Positions 8,266 to 16,045 of a stretch of DNA of 40,788 nt are shown here, piece after piece. The notes below the pieces were generated by a model. That model was not told where the DNA came from and ran no database searches. It saw only the letters and a list, made by a program, of their open reading frames with translations. Source of the stretch: a bacterium (GTDB taxonomy: Bacteria; Planctomycetota; Planctomycetia; Gemmatales; Gemmataceae); the NCBI GenBank assembly GCA_017308215.1, contig JAFKFQ010000265.1:2435-43222 (forward strand), read 5' to 3'. Position 1 is the stretch's first letter, and the number at the start of each line of letters is the position of its first letter. The position numbers and the translations under genes are program-made.

Positions 8266-10917
8266 ATGACCCGTCACCGCTTCCCGCTCGCCGCCGCGCT
8301 CCTCGCCGCGCTCGTCGTCCCCGCCACGGCCCAGGAACCGCAGCTCGCCGAGAAGGCGCGGGCCGTGCTCAAGGCGCACTGCTACCGCTGTCACGGTCAG
8401 GAAGGGACGGTCGAGGGTGGGCTGAACTACGTCGCCGACCTCGGCAAGCTCGTCGCCCGCAAGAAGGTCGTCCCCGGCCGCCCGGACGACTCGCGGCTGC
8501 TGAAGCGCGTCGTGGACGGCACGATGCCGCCGCCCGACGAGCAACCGCGGCCGTCGGAGGCCGACGTCGCCGCGCTGCGGGCGTGGATTCAGGCCGGCGC
8601 GCCCGGCGCGAGTGCCGCCGCCCGCACGCCGCTGACGCCGGCCGAGGTTCACGCCGCGGTCCTCGCCGACCTCGACACGCACGACCGCCGCGCCCGCCGC
8701 TTCCAGCGCTACTTCACGCTCACGCACCTCTACAACGCCGGGCTCTCGGACGAGGAACTGCAAACGTACCGCAACGCGCTGTCGAAGCTGGTCAACAGCC
8801 TGTCGTGGCACGCGACCGTGAAGCAACCCGTGGCGGTCGACCCGGCACGCACCGTCCTCCGCATCGACCTGCGCTGGTACCTGTGGGACGCGGCCGTCTG
8901 GAACCGCGTCCTCCAGGACTACCCCTACGGCGTCCTCGACGACACCATCGCCGCCCGCGCCGTGAGCGTGAGCACCGCGGCGCGCCTGCCGGTGATCCGC
9001 GCCGACTGGTTCGTCGCCACCGCCAGCCGGGCGCCGCTCTACTACGACGTGCTCCAACTCCCGTCGAACCTCGCCGACCTCGAGCGCCAGCTGCGGGTCG
9101 ATAGCACGCTCAACATCCAGCAAGAGCGTGTGGTCCGCGTCGGGTTCAACGGGTCGGGCGTGTCGCGGTTCAACCGCGTGCTCGAGCGCCACGACTCGGC
9201 GCAGGGGATGTACTGGCGGACCTACGACTTCGACGAGCCACCCGCGAACCTGCCCGAGCGCCTCAACGGCGCCCTGCTCGCCGACCGCCGCAACGTCTTC
9301 GCCCACCCCCTCGGCCCGGTCGTTGCTGAACAGCCGTTCCAGCACGCCGGCGGCGAGGCGATCTTCGCGCTGCCCAACGGACTGCACGCCTTCTTCCTCG
9401 CCAACGCTGCCAACGCCCGGCTCGACAAGGCGCCCGTTGCTATCGTGTCCGACCCGAAGCGGCCGGATCGCGCGGTCGAGGCCGGCGTGTCGTGCATGTC
9501 GTGCCACGTCACCGGCATCCTCCCGAAGCCCGACCAGGTGCGCGACCACGTCGACAAGAACCCGGCCGCGTTCCGCCGTACCGACGCCGACATCGTCCGC
9601 GCCCTCTACCCGCCGAAGGAGAAGTCGCTGGCCGTGATGCAGGAGGACGTGACGCGCTACGCCGCGGCGCTGGCGAAGACCGGCGCGAAGGTGTCGCGGT
9701 TCGAGCCGGTCAGCACCATCACCGGGCGCTACGAGGCCGACCTGGACCTCACGACGGCCGCCGCCGAGATCGGGCTGAAGGCGGAGGACTTCGTCGAGCG
9801 CATCAACGCCTCCGAGACGCTGGCGCGGCACGTCGGCGCGCTCCGCACCGCGGGCGGCACGGTCAGCCGGCAGATCTGGGTGCAGGCGTTCGGCGACCAC
9901 GTGCGCGAGCTGCAACTCGGTGCCCTCTACCAGGGCACGCTGAACGGCCCGACACTGCCCGACAACACCGGCGAGACCGACCCGCTTGAAGCCCGCGGCG
10001 AGACGGCGAACCAGGCCGCTTTCACCGCCGACGGCAAGCGGGCGCTCGTCGCCTCCGGCGACCGCAGCGTCCGCGTCTACGAGGTGGAAGGCCGGCGCGA
10101 CCTGAAGCGCCTCGTCGGCCACACGGCGAGCGTGTGGGCGGTGGCGCTGTCGGCCGACGGCAAGCGCGGCATGTCCGGCTCGCTCGACGGCACCGCCCGC
10201 GTGTGGGACTTGCAGACCGGGCTCGAAACCGCCCGCTTCACCGGGCACGACGGGCTCGTGTCCGCGGTCGCGTTCACCCCGGACGGGAAGTGGGGCGTGT
10301 CCGGTGGGTTCGACGGCGTGGTGGCGGTGTGGAAGGCCGGCACCGGCGAGGAGCTGCGCCGCCGCGACGCCGGGAGCTACGTCACCGCCGTGGCGGTGTC
10401 GCCGGACGGGAAGACGGCGCTGGTCGCCGCCGGGCGGAACGTCTTCCTGTGGGACTTGCACACGGGCGAGGAGGTCCGCAGCTTCCCCGGCCACACGGCG
10501 GCGGTGACCGCGGTGGCGCTCGACCCGGTCGGCGGCTTGATCGCCACGGCCGACGACGACGGCTGGGTCCGGCTTTGGGGCGTAAAGGGCGATGGCGGTG
10601 CGGTGGCGATGAAGGTTCACGCCGGCCCGGTCCGGTCGGTCGCGCTGCGGAACGGCCGCTGGGTGCTCACGGCGTCGGCGGACCGCACCGTGCGCCTGTG
10701 GGACGGCCGCACGGTCAACGACCCCGCGGTCTTCCGCCGCCACGCGGCGCCGGTGGTGTCGGCGGCGTTCCTGGCGAACGGCACGCAAACCGTTTCGGCC
10801 GACCGCGGGTTGGGCGTGTTCCCGTGGTCGATCGAGAGGTTGATTGCGGCAACACCCGCGCCGCCGGCGCCGGTCGCGCCGAAGACACCGGACCGGATTC
10901 CGTACGCGAACCCGTGA
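8266..10917 (+). CDS. Secreted diheme cytochrome-like protein with C-terminal WD40 propeller
   Basis: This is an 883-aa protein. ATG 8266 has GGGAGG 8 nt upstream and starts a signal peptide ending at about residue 23 (VVPATAQ). The PSCyt1-type domain holds CYRCH (C39, C42, H43), and a second CX2CH (CMSCH, about 410-414) lies in an uncharacterised middle region (about 130-560; landmarks DLRWYLWDAAVWNR and RVGFNGSGVSRFNRVL). From about 586 to 860 there are six or seven WD40 repeats (VRVYEV, ARVWDLQTG, VAVWKAGTG, VFLWDLHTG, VRLWGV, VRLWDG), enough for one propeller. It probably acts in the periplasm as a heme-bearing scaffold; its function is unknown. Its 3' end overlaps the convergent permease gene by 301 nt. 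Confidence 0.88.
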   Translation: MTRHRFPLAAALLAALVVPATAQEPQLAEKARAVLKAHCYRCHGQEGTVEGGLNYVADLGKLVARKKVVPGRPDDSRLLKRVVDGTMPPPDEQPRPSEADVAALRAWIQAGAPGASAAARTPLTPAEVHAAVLADLDTHDRRARRFQRYFTLTHLYNAGLSDEELQTYRNALSKLVNSLSWHATVKQPVAVDPARTVLRIDLRWYLWDAAVWNRVLQDYPYGVLDDTIAARAVSVSTAARLPVIRADWFVATASRAPLYYDVLQLPSNLADLERQLRVDSTLNIQQERVVRVGFNGSGVSRFNRVLERHDSAQGMYWRTYDFDEPPANLPERLNGALLADRRNVFAHPLGPVVAEQPFQHAGGEAIFALPNGLHAFFLANAANARLDKAPVAIVSDPKRPDRAVEAGVSCMSCHVTGILPKPDQVRDHVDKNPAAFRRTDADIVRALYPPKEKSLAVMQEDVTRYAAALAKTGAKVSRFEPVSTITGRYEADLDLTTAAAEIGLKAEDFVERINASETLARHVGALRTAGGTVSRQIWVQAFGDHVRELQLGALYQGTLNGPTLPDNTGETDPLEARGETANQAAFTADGKRALVASGDRSVRVYEVEGRRDLKRLVGHTASVWAVALSADGKRGMSGSLDGTARVWDLQTGLETARFTGHDGLVSAVAFTPDGKWGVSGGFDGVVAVWKAGTGEELRRRDAGSYVTAVAVSPDGKTALVAAGRNVFLWDLHTGEEVRSFPGHTAAVTAVALDPVGGLIATADDDGWVRLWGVKGDGGAVAMKVHAGPVRSVALRNGRWVLTASADRTVRLWDGRTVNDPAVFRRHAAPVVSAAFLANGTQTVSADRGLGVFPWSIERLIAATPAPPAPVAPKTPDRIPYANP

Positions 10918-12047
10918 CCGTATCTGGGGCGAACGGCCGGAAGCGACTCTCCCAGAATCTCCCGAGCCCGCTCGCGCCCCGTGGTGGTCAGCTTCAACAC
11001 CGCCCCGACTCGTTCCACCAGCCCGTTCCGCACCGCCCGGTGCACCACCGCGGCCGTGTCGTGGGCCGTCCATTCCAGGTGCGCGTGCAGCCCCGCCTCC
11101 GCCGACTCATCCAGTTCCGCGGGCGTCCCCTCGTGCTGCAACAGGTGGACGGCGAGCATCGTTTCGTGGAACGCCCGCCGCTGCCGCCACCGCCGCGCCG
11201 CCTGCGCCACGAGCCCGCGCCCGGGGGCGAACACGAACGCCGCCGCGAACACCAGCCCCAGCACCGCCGCGACCGCGCCGGCCGTGTTCGCGTCGAGCGC
11301 GGCGGCGGCGAACGTGCCCGCCCACGCCGACCCGGCGCCGAGCGCGGCCGCCAGCACGAGCAGCACGCCGAGGCGGTCGGTGAGCAGGTACGCGGCCGCG
11401 GCCGGGACGACGAAGAACCCGACCACCAGCACCGGCCCCACGGCGTCGAACGCGGCTACTGCGGTGACCGACACGACCGCCATGAGCCCGTAGTGGACGC
11501 GCCCGGGGCGGAATCCGAGCGACGCGGCGAGGGCCGGGTCGAACGTCGTCAGCTTGAGTTCTTTGAAGAACAACAACAAGAGTGAGAGATTCAGCGCGAG
11601 CACGACCGTGAGCTTCACCCCCGCCCCGGGGAGGTACAGGCCGCCGACCTCCCACTCGTCGCCGGTCGCCAGGTCCGGGTGGCCGAGGAGCACGGCGTCG
11701 GCGTCGAGGTGGGTGTTCCGCAGGTACACCGACGCGAGCAGCACGCCGCCGGCGAACAGCGCCGGGAAGACGAGCCCGATCGCCGCGTCCTCCTTTACGA
11801 GCCGCGTCTTCTGAAGCAGTTCGACGAGCGCGACGGTGGCGAGCCCGGCCGCCGCCGCCGCGAGTGGGAGCAGCGGCGAGTCGATGTCGCGGACGGCGAA
11901 GTAGCCCAGCACGATGCCGAACAGCAGGACGTGGCCGATCGCGTCGCTGACGAGCGCCATCCGCCGCAGCAGCAGGAACACGCCGGGCAGCGCGCACGCC
12001 GCCGCGACCAGCGCCAGCACGACGGCGGTGAGGGCGGTGGACGACAC
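10617..12047 (-). CDS. Metal ABC-3 family permease fused to a winged-helix domain
   Basis: This is a 476-aa membrane protein of the ZnuB/MntB/TroD-type permease family, which imports Mn, Zn or Fe with a separate ATPase and binding protein. GTG 12047 is chosen because a GGAGG-like site precedes it and the previous gene stops at 12050. The first ~285 residues hold about eight TM helices with family landmarks ALPGVFLLLRRMALVSDAIGH and DAVGPVLVVGFFVVPAAAAY. Residues of about 286-365 form a winged-helix/DtxR-like module (ETMLAVHLLQHEG, HDTAAVVHRAV, GLVERVG, LTTTGRERARE). The last ~110 residues are encoded antisense to the WD40 gene and look like non-native sequence, since no stop occurs earlier. 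No ATPase or binding-protein gene is adjacent. Confidence 0.82.
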   Translation of the reverse strand: MSSTALTAVVLALVAAACALPGVFLLLRRMALVSDAIGHVLLFGIVLGYFAVRDIDSPLLPLAAAAAGLATVALVELLQKTRLVKEDAAIGLVFPALFAGGVLLASVYLRNTHLDADAVLLGHPDLATGDEWEVGGLYLPGAGVKLTVVLALNLSLLLLFFKELKLTTFDPALAASLGFRPGRVHYGLMAVVSVTAVAAFDAVGPVLVVGFFVVPAAAAYLLTDRLGVLLVLAAALGAGSAWAGTFAAAALDANTAGAVAAVLGLVFAAAFVFAPGRGLVAQAARRWRQRRAFHETMLAVHLLQHEGTPAELDESAEAGLHAHLEWTAHDTAAVVHRAVRNGLVERVGAVLKLTTTGRERAREILGESLPAVRPRYGHGFAYGIRSGVFGATGAGGAGVAAINLSIDHGNTPNPRSAETVCVPFARNAADTTGAAWRRKTAGSLTVRPSHRRTVRSADAVSTQRPFRSATDRTGPA

Positions 12048-12049
12048 GA

Positions 12050-12955
12050 CTACACCCCCTCCCGCGCCGCGGCCGCCCGGCGCAGCGGCGCCCACACCAG
12101 CCCCCGCGCGGTCCCGAACACCAGTGACAGGGCGACAAGGCCGGTCGCGGTCAGCACGATCGTCGGACCGGTGGGCAGACTGACCCCGCCGCCGGCGACG
12201 TGGCTGAACACCGCCCCGCCGGCCCCGGCCGCGGCCCCGAACGCCCCCGCGAGCAGCACCACGCCGCCGAGGCGGTTCGTCCACTGCCGCGCCGCGGCGG
12301 CGGGCGCGACCAGGAGGGCCGTCATCAGCACCACGCCCACCGCCTTCAGCCCGACGACCACCGCCGCGACCGTCAGCGTCGTCAGGAGCAGGTCGAGCCG
12401 GCGCACCGGGTAGCCGAGGGTCGTCGCGTAGTCGGGGTCGAACGCGAGCAGCTTGAACTCCTTCCAGAACCCGCCGAGGAGCAGCGCGACCGCGGCGCCG
12501 AGGCCGCCGACCAGCCACAGGTCGGCGTCGCGGAGGAGGGCGGCCTGGCCGAACAGGTAGCGGTCGAGCGGGTGCCGCGAGGCGTCGGGGACGTGGTGCT
12601 GGGCGTAGGTCATCAGCACCAGCCCGAGGCCGAAGAACACGGCGAGCGCCCCGCCGAGGGCCGCGTCGAACGGCACCCGCGACCGCCGCGTGACCGCGCC
12701 GACGGCGAGCATCGCCAGCCACCCGGCGACGGCGCCGCCGAGCACGAGCAGCGCCGGCTCGCGCGCCCCGAGCAGGAACGCCGCCGCGAGGCCGGGGAGG
12801 GCGGCGTGCGAGACCATGTCGCCCTGGAGGCTCTGCCGCCGCAGCACCGCGAACGCCCCGACCGCGCCCGCCGCCAGCCCGAGCCCGGCGGTGCCCGCGG
12901 CGACCGTGCGCACGGCGGACGGGTCGAGCAGTGACAGCAGGGTGTCAGCGGTCAT
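12050..12955 (-). CDS. Metal ABC-3 family permease
   Basis: This is a 301-aa polytopic membrane protein, the first of two neighbouring ABC-3 (TroC/ZnuB-like) permeases. Landmarks are AVLRRQSLQGDMVSHAALPG (the permease counterpart of the ATPase coupling helix), WKEFKLLAFDPDYA and VGVVLMTALLVAPAAAAR. The start ATG 12955 overlaps the CDF gene's stop by 11 nt, and its TAG (12052-12050) lies 2 nt before the next permease GTG, so CDF, permease and permease form one tightly packed operon. Heterodimeric permease pairs are normal in this transporter family. What is missing is an ATP-binding subunit and a solute-binding protein, which must be encoded elsewhere if the system works. Confidence 0.9.
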   Translation of the reverse strand: MTADTLLSLLDPSAVRTVAAGTAGLGLAAGAVGAFAVLRRQSLQGDMVSHAALPGLAAAFLLGAREPALLVLGGAVAGWLAMLAVGAVTRRSRVPFDAALGGALAVFFGLGLVLMTYAQHHVPDASRHPLDRYLFGQAALLRDADLWLVGGLGAAVALLLGGFWKEFKLLAFDPDYATTLGYPVRRLDLLLTTLTVAAVVVGLKAVGVVLMTALLVAPAAAARQWTNRLGGVVLLAGAFGAAAGAGGAVFSHVAGGGVSLPTGPTIVLTATGLVALSLVFGTARGLVWAPLRRAAAAREGV

Positions 12956-13889
12956 CCGCGGCCTCCGCCGGCGGGGCGGGCGACTCGCCGAGCCGCTCCA
13001 GGTAGTCGGACTCCCACGACCCGCGCTCGTCCACCGGCTCGACGTGGAAGACGACTTCGAGCCCCGGCACCGCGGCGACGAGCGCGTCCTCGATGACGTG
13101 CCCGAGGTGGTGGGCGTCGCGCACCGACTCGTCGCCGGCGACGAGCAGGTGGAACTCGGCGAACCGCCGCGCCCCGGCCTGGCGCGTGCGCAGGGCGTGA
13201 AACGCGGCCCCGGGCGGCAGGTGGGCCGTGATGACGGTCCGAATCTGCTCCTGCTCGTCGGCGGGGAGGGCGTGGTCCATCAGGCCGTCGAACGACCGGC
13301 GGATGAGCTCGCCGCCGGTCCAGACGATGTTCGCGCCCACCCCGGCGGCGACCACGGCGTCGAGGAAGTCGAGCTTCGTGACCAGCACCAGCCCGATCCC
13401 GCAGACGACGCCGACCGACGTCCACACGTCGGACATCAGGTGCTTGCCGTCGGCCTCCAGCACGATCGAGCGGTGCTTGCGGCCGTAGTGGAGCAGCACG
13501 CGCGCGACGACGAGGTTCACGCCCGACGCGGCGAGCGCGATGACGGTGCCGATCTCGAGATTCGCCAGCGGCTCCGGGTAGATGAGACGCCGGACCGCGT
13601 ACCCGGCCGTGCCGAGCCCGGCGGCGACGATGAGCGCCCCTTCGAGCCCGCTGGAGAGGTACTCGATCTTCTCGTGGCCGTAGGCGTGGCTCGGGTCGGC
13701 GGGCCGGGCGGCGTAGAGCAGTGACAGGAGCGCCACCACCGCGGCGAACAGGTTCACGCCCGATTCGAGGGCGTCCGAGAACAGCCCGACCGATCCGGTG
13801 ACGGCGTAGGCGGTCCCCTTCATCCCGATCGTGACGACCGCCGCGGCGATGGACAGGACGACGGGCCAGCGCAGGTGATTCGGAGCCAT
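12945..13889 (-). CDS. Cation diffusion facilitator (CDF) metal exporter
   Basis: This is a 314-aa cation/H+ antiporter of the CDF family that exports divalent metals (Zn, Fe, Mn or similar). Six TM helices fill residues ~10-205. The TM2 site is FSDALESGVN (D39), the loop motif is HAYGHEKIEY, and the TM5 site is EADGKHLMSDVW (H150-x3-D154). The C-terminal cytoplasmic metal-binding domain follows (about 210-300, with HALRTRQAG, FHLLVAGD and VVFHVEP). TM2 has Ser where zinc transporters often have the second Asp, so metal preference cannot be read off safely. It is first in an operon with two metal permeases. I see no strong Shine-Dalgarno at ATG 13889. Confidence 0.92.
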   Translation of the reverse strand: MAPNHLRWPVVLSIAAAVVTIGMKGTAYAVTGSVGLFSDALESGVNLFAAVVALLSLLYAARPADPSHAYGHEKIEYLSSGLEGALIVAAGLGTAGYAVRRLIYPEPLANLEIGTVIALAASGVNLVVARVLLHYGRKHRSIVLEADGKHLMSDVWTSVGVVCGIGLVLVTKLDFLDAVVAAGVGANIVWTGGELIRRSFDGLMDHALPADEQEQIRTVITAHLPPGAAFHALRTRQAGARRFAEFHLLVAGDESVRDAHHLGHVIEDALVAAVPGLEVVFHVEPVDERGSWESDYLERLGESPAPPAEAADDR

Positions 13890-13902
13890 CCCGTCAGGTT
13901 AC

Positions 13903-13976
13903 AGTGAGGAGCGAGGAGAGGGGAGTGAGGAGAACAAACCGGCCGGTATGCTCCTCACTCCCCTCGCTCCTCACTT
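13903..13976. repeat. Inverted repeat GTGAGGAGCGAGG...
   Basis: The left arm 13903-13932 and right arm 13951-13976 are complementary (AGTGAGGAGCGAGG and GGGAGTGAGGAG blocks) apart from a 4-nt AGAG insertion in the left arm. The right arm covers the TPR lipoprotein stop codon (13971-13973). It may terminate the upstream minus-strand operon before the CDF operon. Confidence 0.7.
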
Positions 13977-14726
13977 CTTCCCGCCGGTGAGTTCGGCGAG
14001 GCGGCGCTCGGCGGTGCGGATGCGGGCCACGTCGATGTCGTGCTCGACGACCTCGCGGTACAGTGTGATCGCCTTCGACCGCTCGTTCAGCTCGCGGTCG
14101 TAGAGCACCGCCGCCTTGAGGCGGGCGTCGGTGCGGCTGCCGCGCGCCCACTGGAATGACCGTTCGTAGTACCGCGCCGCACGGTCGTACTGGCGGTACG
14201 CCTGGGTCTCGTAGATCTCGGCGAGCTGGTACGCCACCTCCGGGATCTTGTCCGAGTTCGGGTACTTCTCCAGGATCTCGCGCAGCAGCAACTCGGCGCG
14301 GCGCATGTTCAGGACGTAGTCGTCGCCGCGACCGCGGCCCTTGTACTCCATCGCCGTCCGGTATAGCTCGTTCGCCTCGCGGACGTTCGTGGTGGCGACG
14401 AGCGTGGGCGGCGGCACGTCCTGCACGTCGAGGTTGTAGGACGGCTTGAACATCAGGTGGTACGCCATCAGCTCGTTCTCGGCCCACTTCTGGCGGAGCT
14501 TGTCGCCGGTCGTGGCGTAGTGGGTCCACAGCCGCTTCAGGCTCGCCTCGTACTCCTTCCGGGCGCTCAGCAGCTTCTCGACCGCGTCCACGTCCGACGT
14601 GCCGGCCGCGGGCGGCAGTGCCTCGCCCTTCTTGTCCGGCCGCGCCTCCGCCGACGGGCCGCACGCCACGCTGACGACCAGCAGGCCGGCGGCGAACAGG
14701 ATGAGCGGCGGGACGGTGCGCTTCAC
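13971..14726 (-). CDS. TPR-containing lipoprotein
   Basis: This is a 251-aa protein. GTG 14726 is preceded 7 nt away by GGAGG (minus strand, 14738-14734), which fixes the start. The N-terminus VKRTVPPLILFAAGLLVVS followed by VACGPSAEA looks like a lipoprotein signal with the lipid-bearing Cys at about 22. The C-terminal half carries TPR-like helices: RRAELLLREILEKYPNSDK, IPEVAYQLAEIYETQAYR, YDRAARYYERSFQWARGS and RSKAITLYREVVEHD. It probably sits in the outer or inner membrane facing the periplasm as an assembly scaffold. BamD- or CpoB-like roles are possible but not shown. It lies downstream of the YacL-like gene with an 86-nt gap containing a hairpin. Confidence 0.8.
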   Translation of the reverse strand: MKRTVPPLILFAAGLLVVSVACGPSAEARPDKKGEALPPAAGTSDVDAVEKLLSARKEYEASLKRLWTHYATTGDKLRQKWAENELMAYHLMFKPSYNLDVQDVPPPTLVATTNVREANELYRTAMEYKGRGRGDDYVLNMRRAELLLREILEKYPNSDKIPEVAYQLAEIYETQAYRQYDRAARYYERSFQWARGSRTDARLKAAVLYDRELNERSKAITLYREVVEHDIDVARIRTAERRLAELTGGKK

Positions 14727-14753
14727 GGTGTCGCCTCCGGGTGCGGGAACGGG

Positions 14754-14781
14754 CGAACCCACGGGTCGGCCCGTGGGTTCG
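14754..14781. terminator. 12-bp hairpin between YacL-like and lipoprotein genes
   Basis: CGAACCCACGGG (14754-14765) and CCCGTGGGTTCG (14770-14781) pair perfectly around the 4-nt loop TCGG. There is no T-run, so it is either an attenuator-like hairpin or a weak terminator in the leader of the lipoprotein gene. Confidence 0.55.
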
Positions 14782-14812
14782 GTCGGAGCGGTCGCGGCGG
14801 TCGTGCGGGCGG

Positions 14813-15979
14813 TCACGGCTTCCCACCGGGGGGCGGTGGGTCCATCTGCCGCGACCCGCCGGTGGGTCCGGTGGGGGGTGGCGGGTCCATCTGCCGCGAC
14901 CCGCCGGGCGTCTGGCCGGGGCCGGGGAAGGGCGTGTGCGTCCCGCTCGCGCGCTGGTCGGGGCGGCCGAAGATCATCCGCCCGGCCGGCGTCGGGTACA
15001 CGCTCGTCACCACCACCAGCACGTCCTGCCCGATCAACGCCCGCCCCTGCTCGACCACCACCATCGTGCCGTCTTCGAGGTAGCCGACCGCCTGCCCGAT
15101 CTGGTCGCCCGGCTTGACCAGCTTCACTGTCATTGTCTCGCCGGGGAGCGCCACCGTGCGCAGCGCAATCGCCAGCTCGTTCAGGTTGATGACGTCCACG
15201 CCCTGGAGCTGCGCGACTTTGTTCAGGTTCACGTCGTTCGTGACGACCCGGGCGCCGAGCGCCTTCGCCAGGATCACCAGCCGCTCGTCCACCTTGATCC
15301 GCTCGCCGGTGCGGAGCTCGGGGATGTTCGCGTCGTGCATCTCCAGCTGGATCTTCGGGTTCGTCTGCAGCCGCTTCAGGATGTCGAGCCCGCGCCGGCC
15401 GCGGCCGCGCTTCAGCTTGTCCGAGCTGTCGGCGATCGCCTGGAGCTCCTGGAGCACGAACCGCGGCACGAGCAGCTTCGTGTCGATCAGTCGAGTATCG
15501 CACACGTCGGCGATGCGGCCGTCGATAATCACGCTCGTGTCCAGCACCAGCGGGCGGCCGCCCTTCACCTGCTTGGAAAACTCGACATAAGGGATAATGA
15601 ACCGAAACTCGTCCTTCGTCTGCAGGAGCGTCGAAATCGTTACGTAACAGCAGATCACCGTGACCACCACCCGCGCGACCTGCACCAGCTGCGGGTGGCT
15701 GCTGAACGCGTAGGTGAAGAGGGGGTCGAGCGCGAGCGAGAACAGCCACCCGAGGAACAGCCCGAGCAGCAGCCCGAAGTACAGCGCCGAGATGGTGGTG
15801 ATCTGTTTCTGCTTCTCGCGCACGTCGGTGTAGAAGATCACCCCGCCGAGCGCCAGAATCGTCACCACCGCCACCACCGCGTGGCCGGGCTCGTCGTCCT
15901 CAAGGAACATGTTGGCGACGAGCGCCGACGCCCCGAGGAGCATGGCGAAGTACACGACTCGGAGCAGCCACAGGAGCAT
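14813..15979 (-). CDS. YacL-like membrane protein with PIN and TRAM domains
   Basis: This 388-aa protein resembles Bacillus YacL: four TM helices (about 3-22, 33-50, 62-84, 98-118), then a PIN nuclease-fold domain (about 143-262) and a TRAM RNA-binding domain (about 275-335). Predicted PIN acidic residues are present: D147 in LVLDTSVIIDGRI, E178 in LQELQ, D231 in KVDERL and D249 in VTNDVNL. It is likely a membrane-anchored RNase or RNA-binding protein on the cytoplasmic side; its substrate is unknown. The C-terminal tail (340-388) is Gly/Pro-rich and contains GGSRQMDPPPP twice in tandem, encoded by a DNA repeat at 14822-14900; such a tail is unusual for the family. ATG 15979 is the only good start. 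Confidence 0.92.
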   Translation of the reverse strand: MLLWLLRVVYFAMLLGASALVANMFLEDDEPGHAVVAVVTILALGGVIFYTDVREKQKQITTISALYFGLLLGLFLGWLFSLALDPLFTYAFSSHPQLVQVARVVVTVICCYVTISTLLQTKDEFRFIIPYVEFSKQVKGGRPLVLDTSVIIDGRIADVCDTRLIDTKLLVPRFVLQELQAIADSSDKLKRGRGRRGLDILKRLQTNPKIQLEMHDANIPELRTGERIKVDERLVILAKALGARVVTNDVNLNKVAQLQGVDVINLNELAIALRTVALPGETMTVKLVKPGDQIGQAVGYLEDGTMVVVEQGRALIGQDVLVVVTSVYPTPAGRMIFGRPDQRASGTHTPFPGPGQTPGGSRQMDPPPPTGPTGGSRQMDPPPPGGKP

Positions 15980-16045
15980 GTCACGTCTCGGTAGGGGCAG
16001 CGGAGGGCCGCCGGGAGTCGGTATAAACCGGCCCGGCGACCACGG

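Noticed and set aside
8179..11073. 964-codon minus-strand open frame opposite the WD40 gene
   Set aside because: Antisense shadow; no domain, low-complexity Arg/Gly composition.
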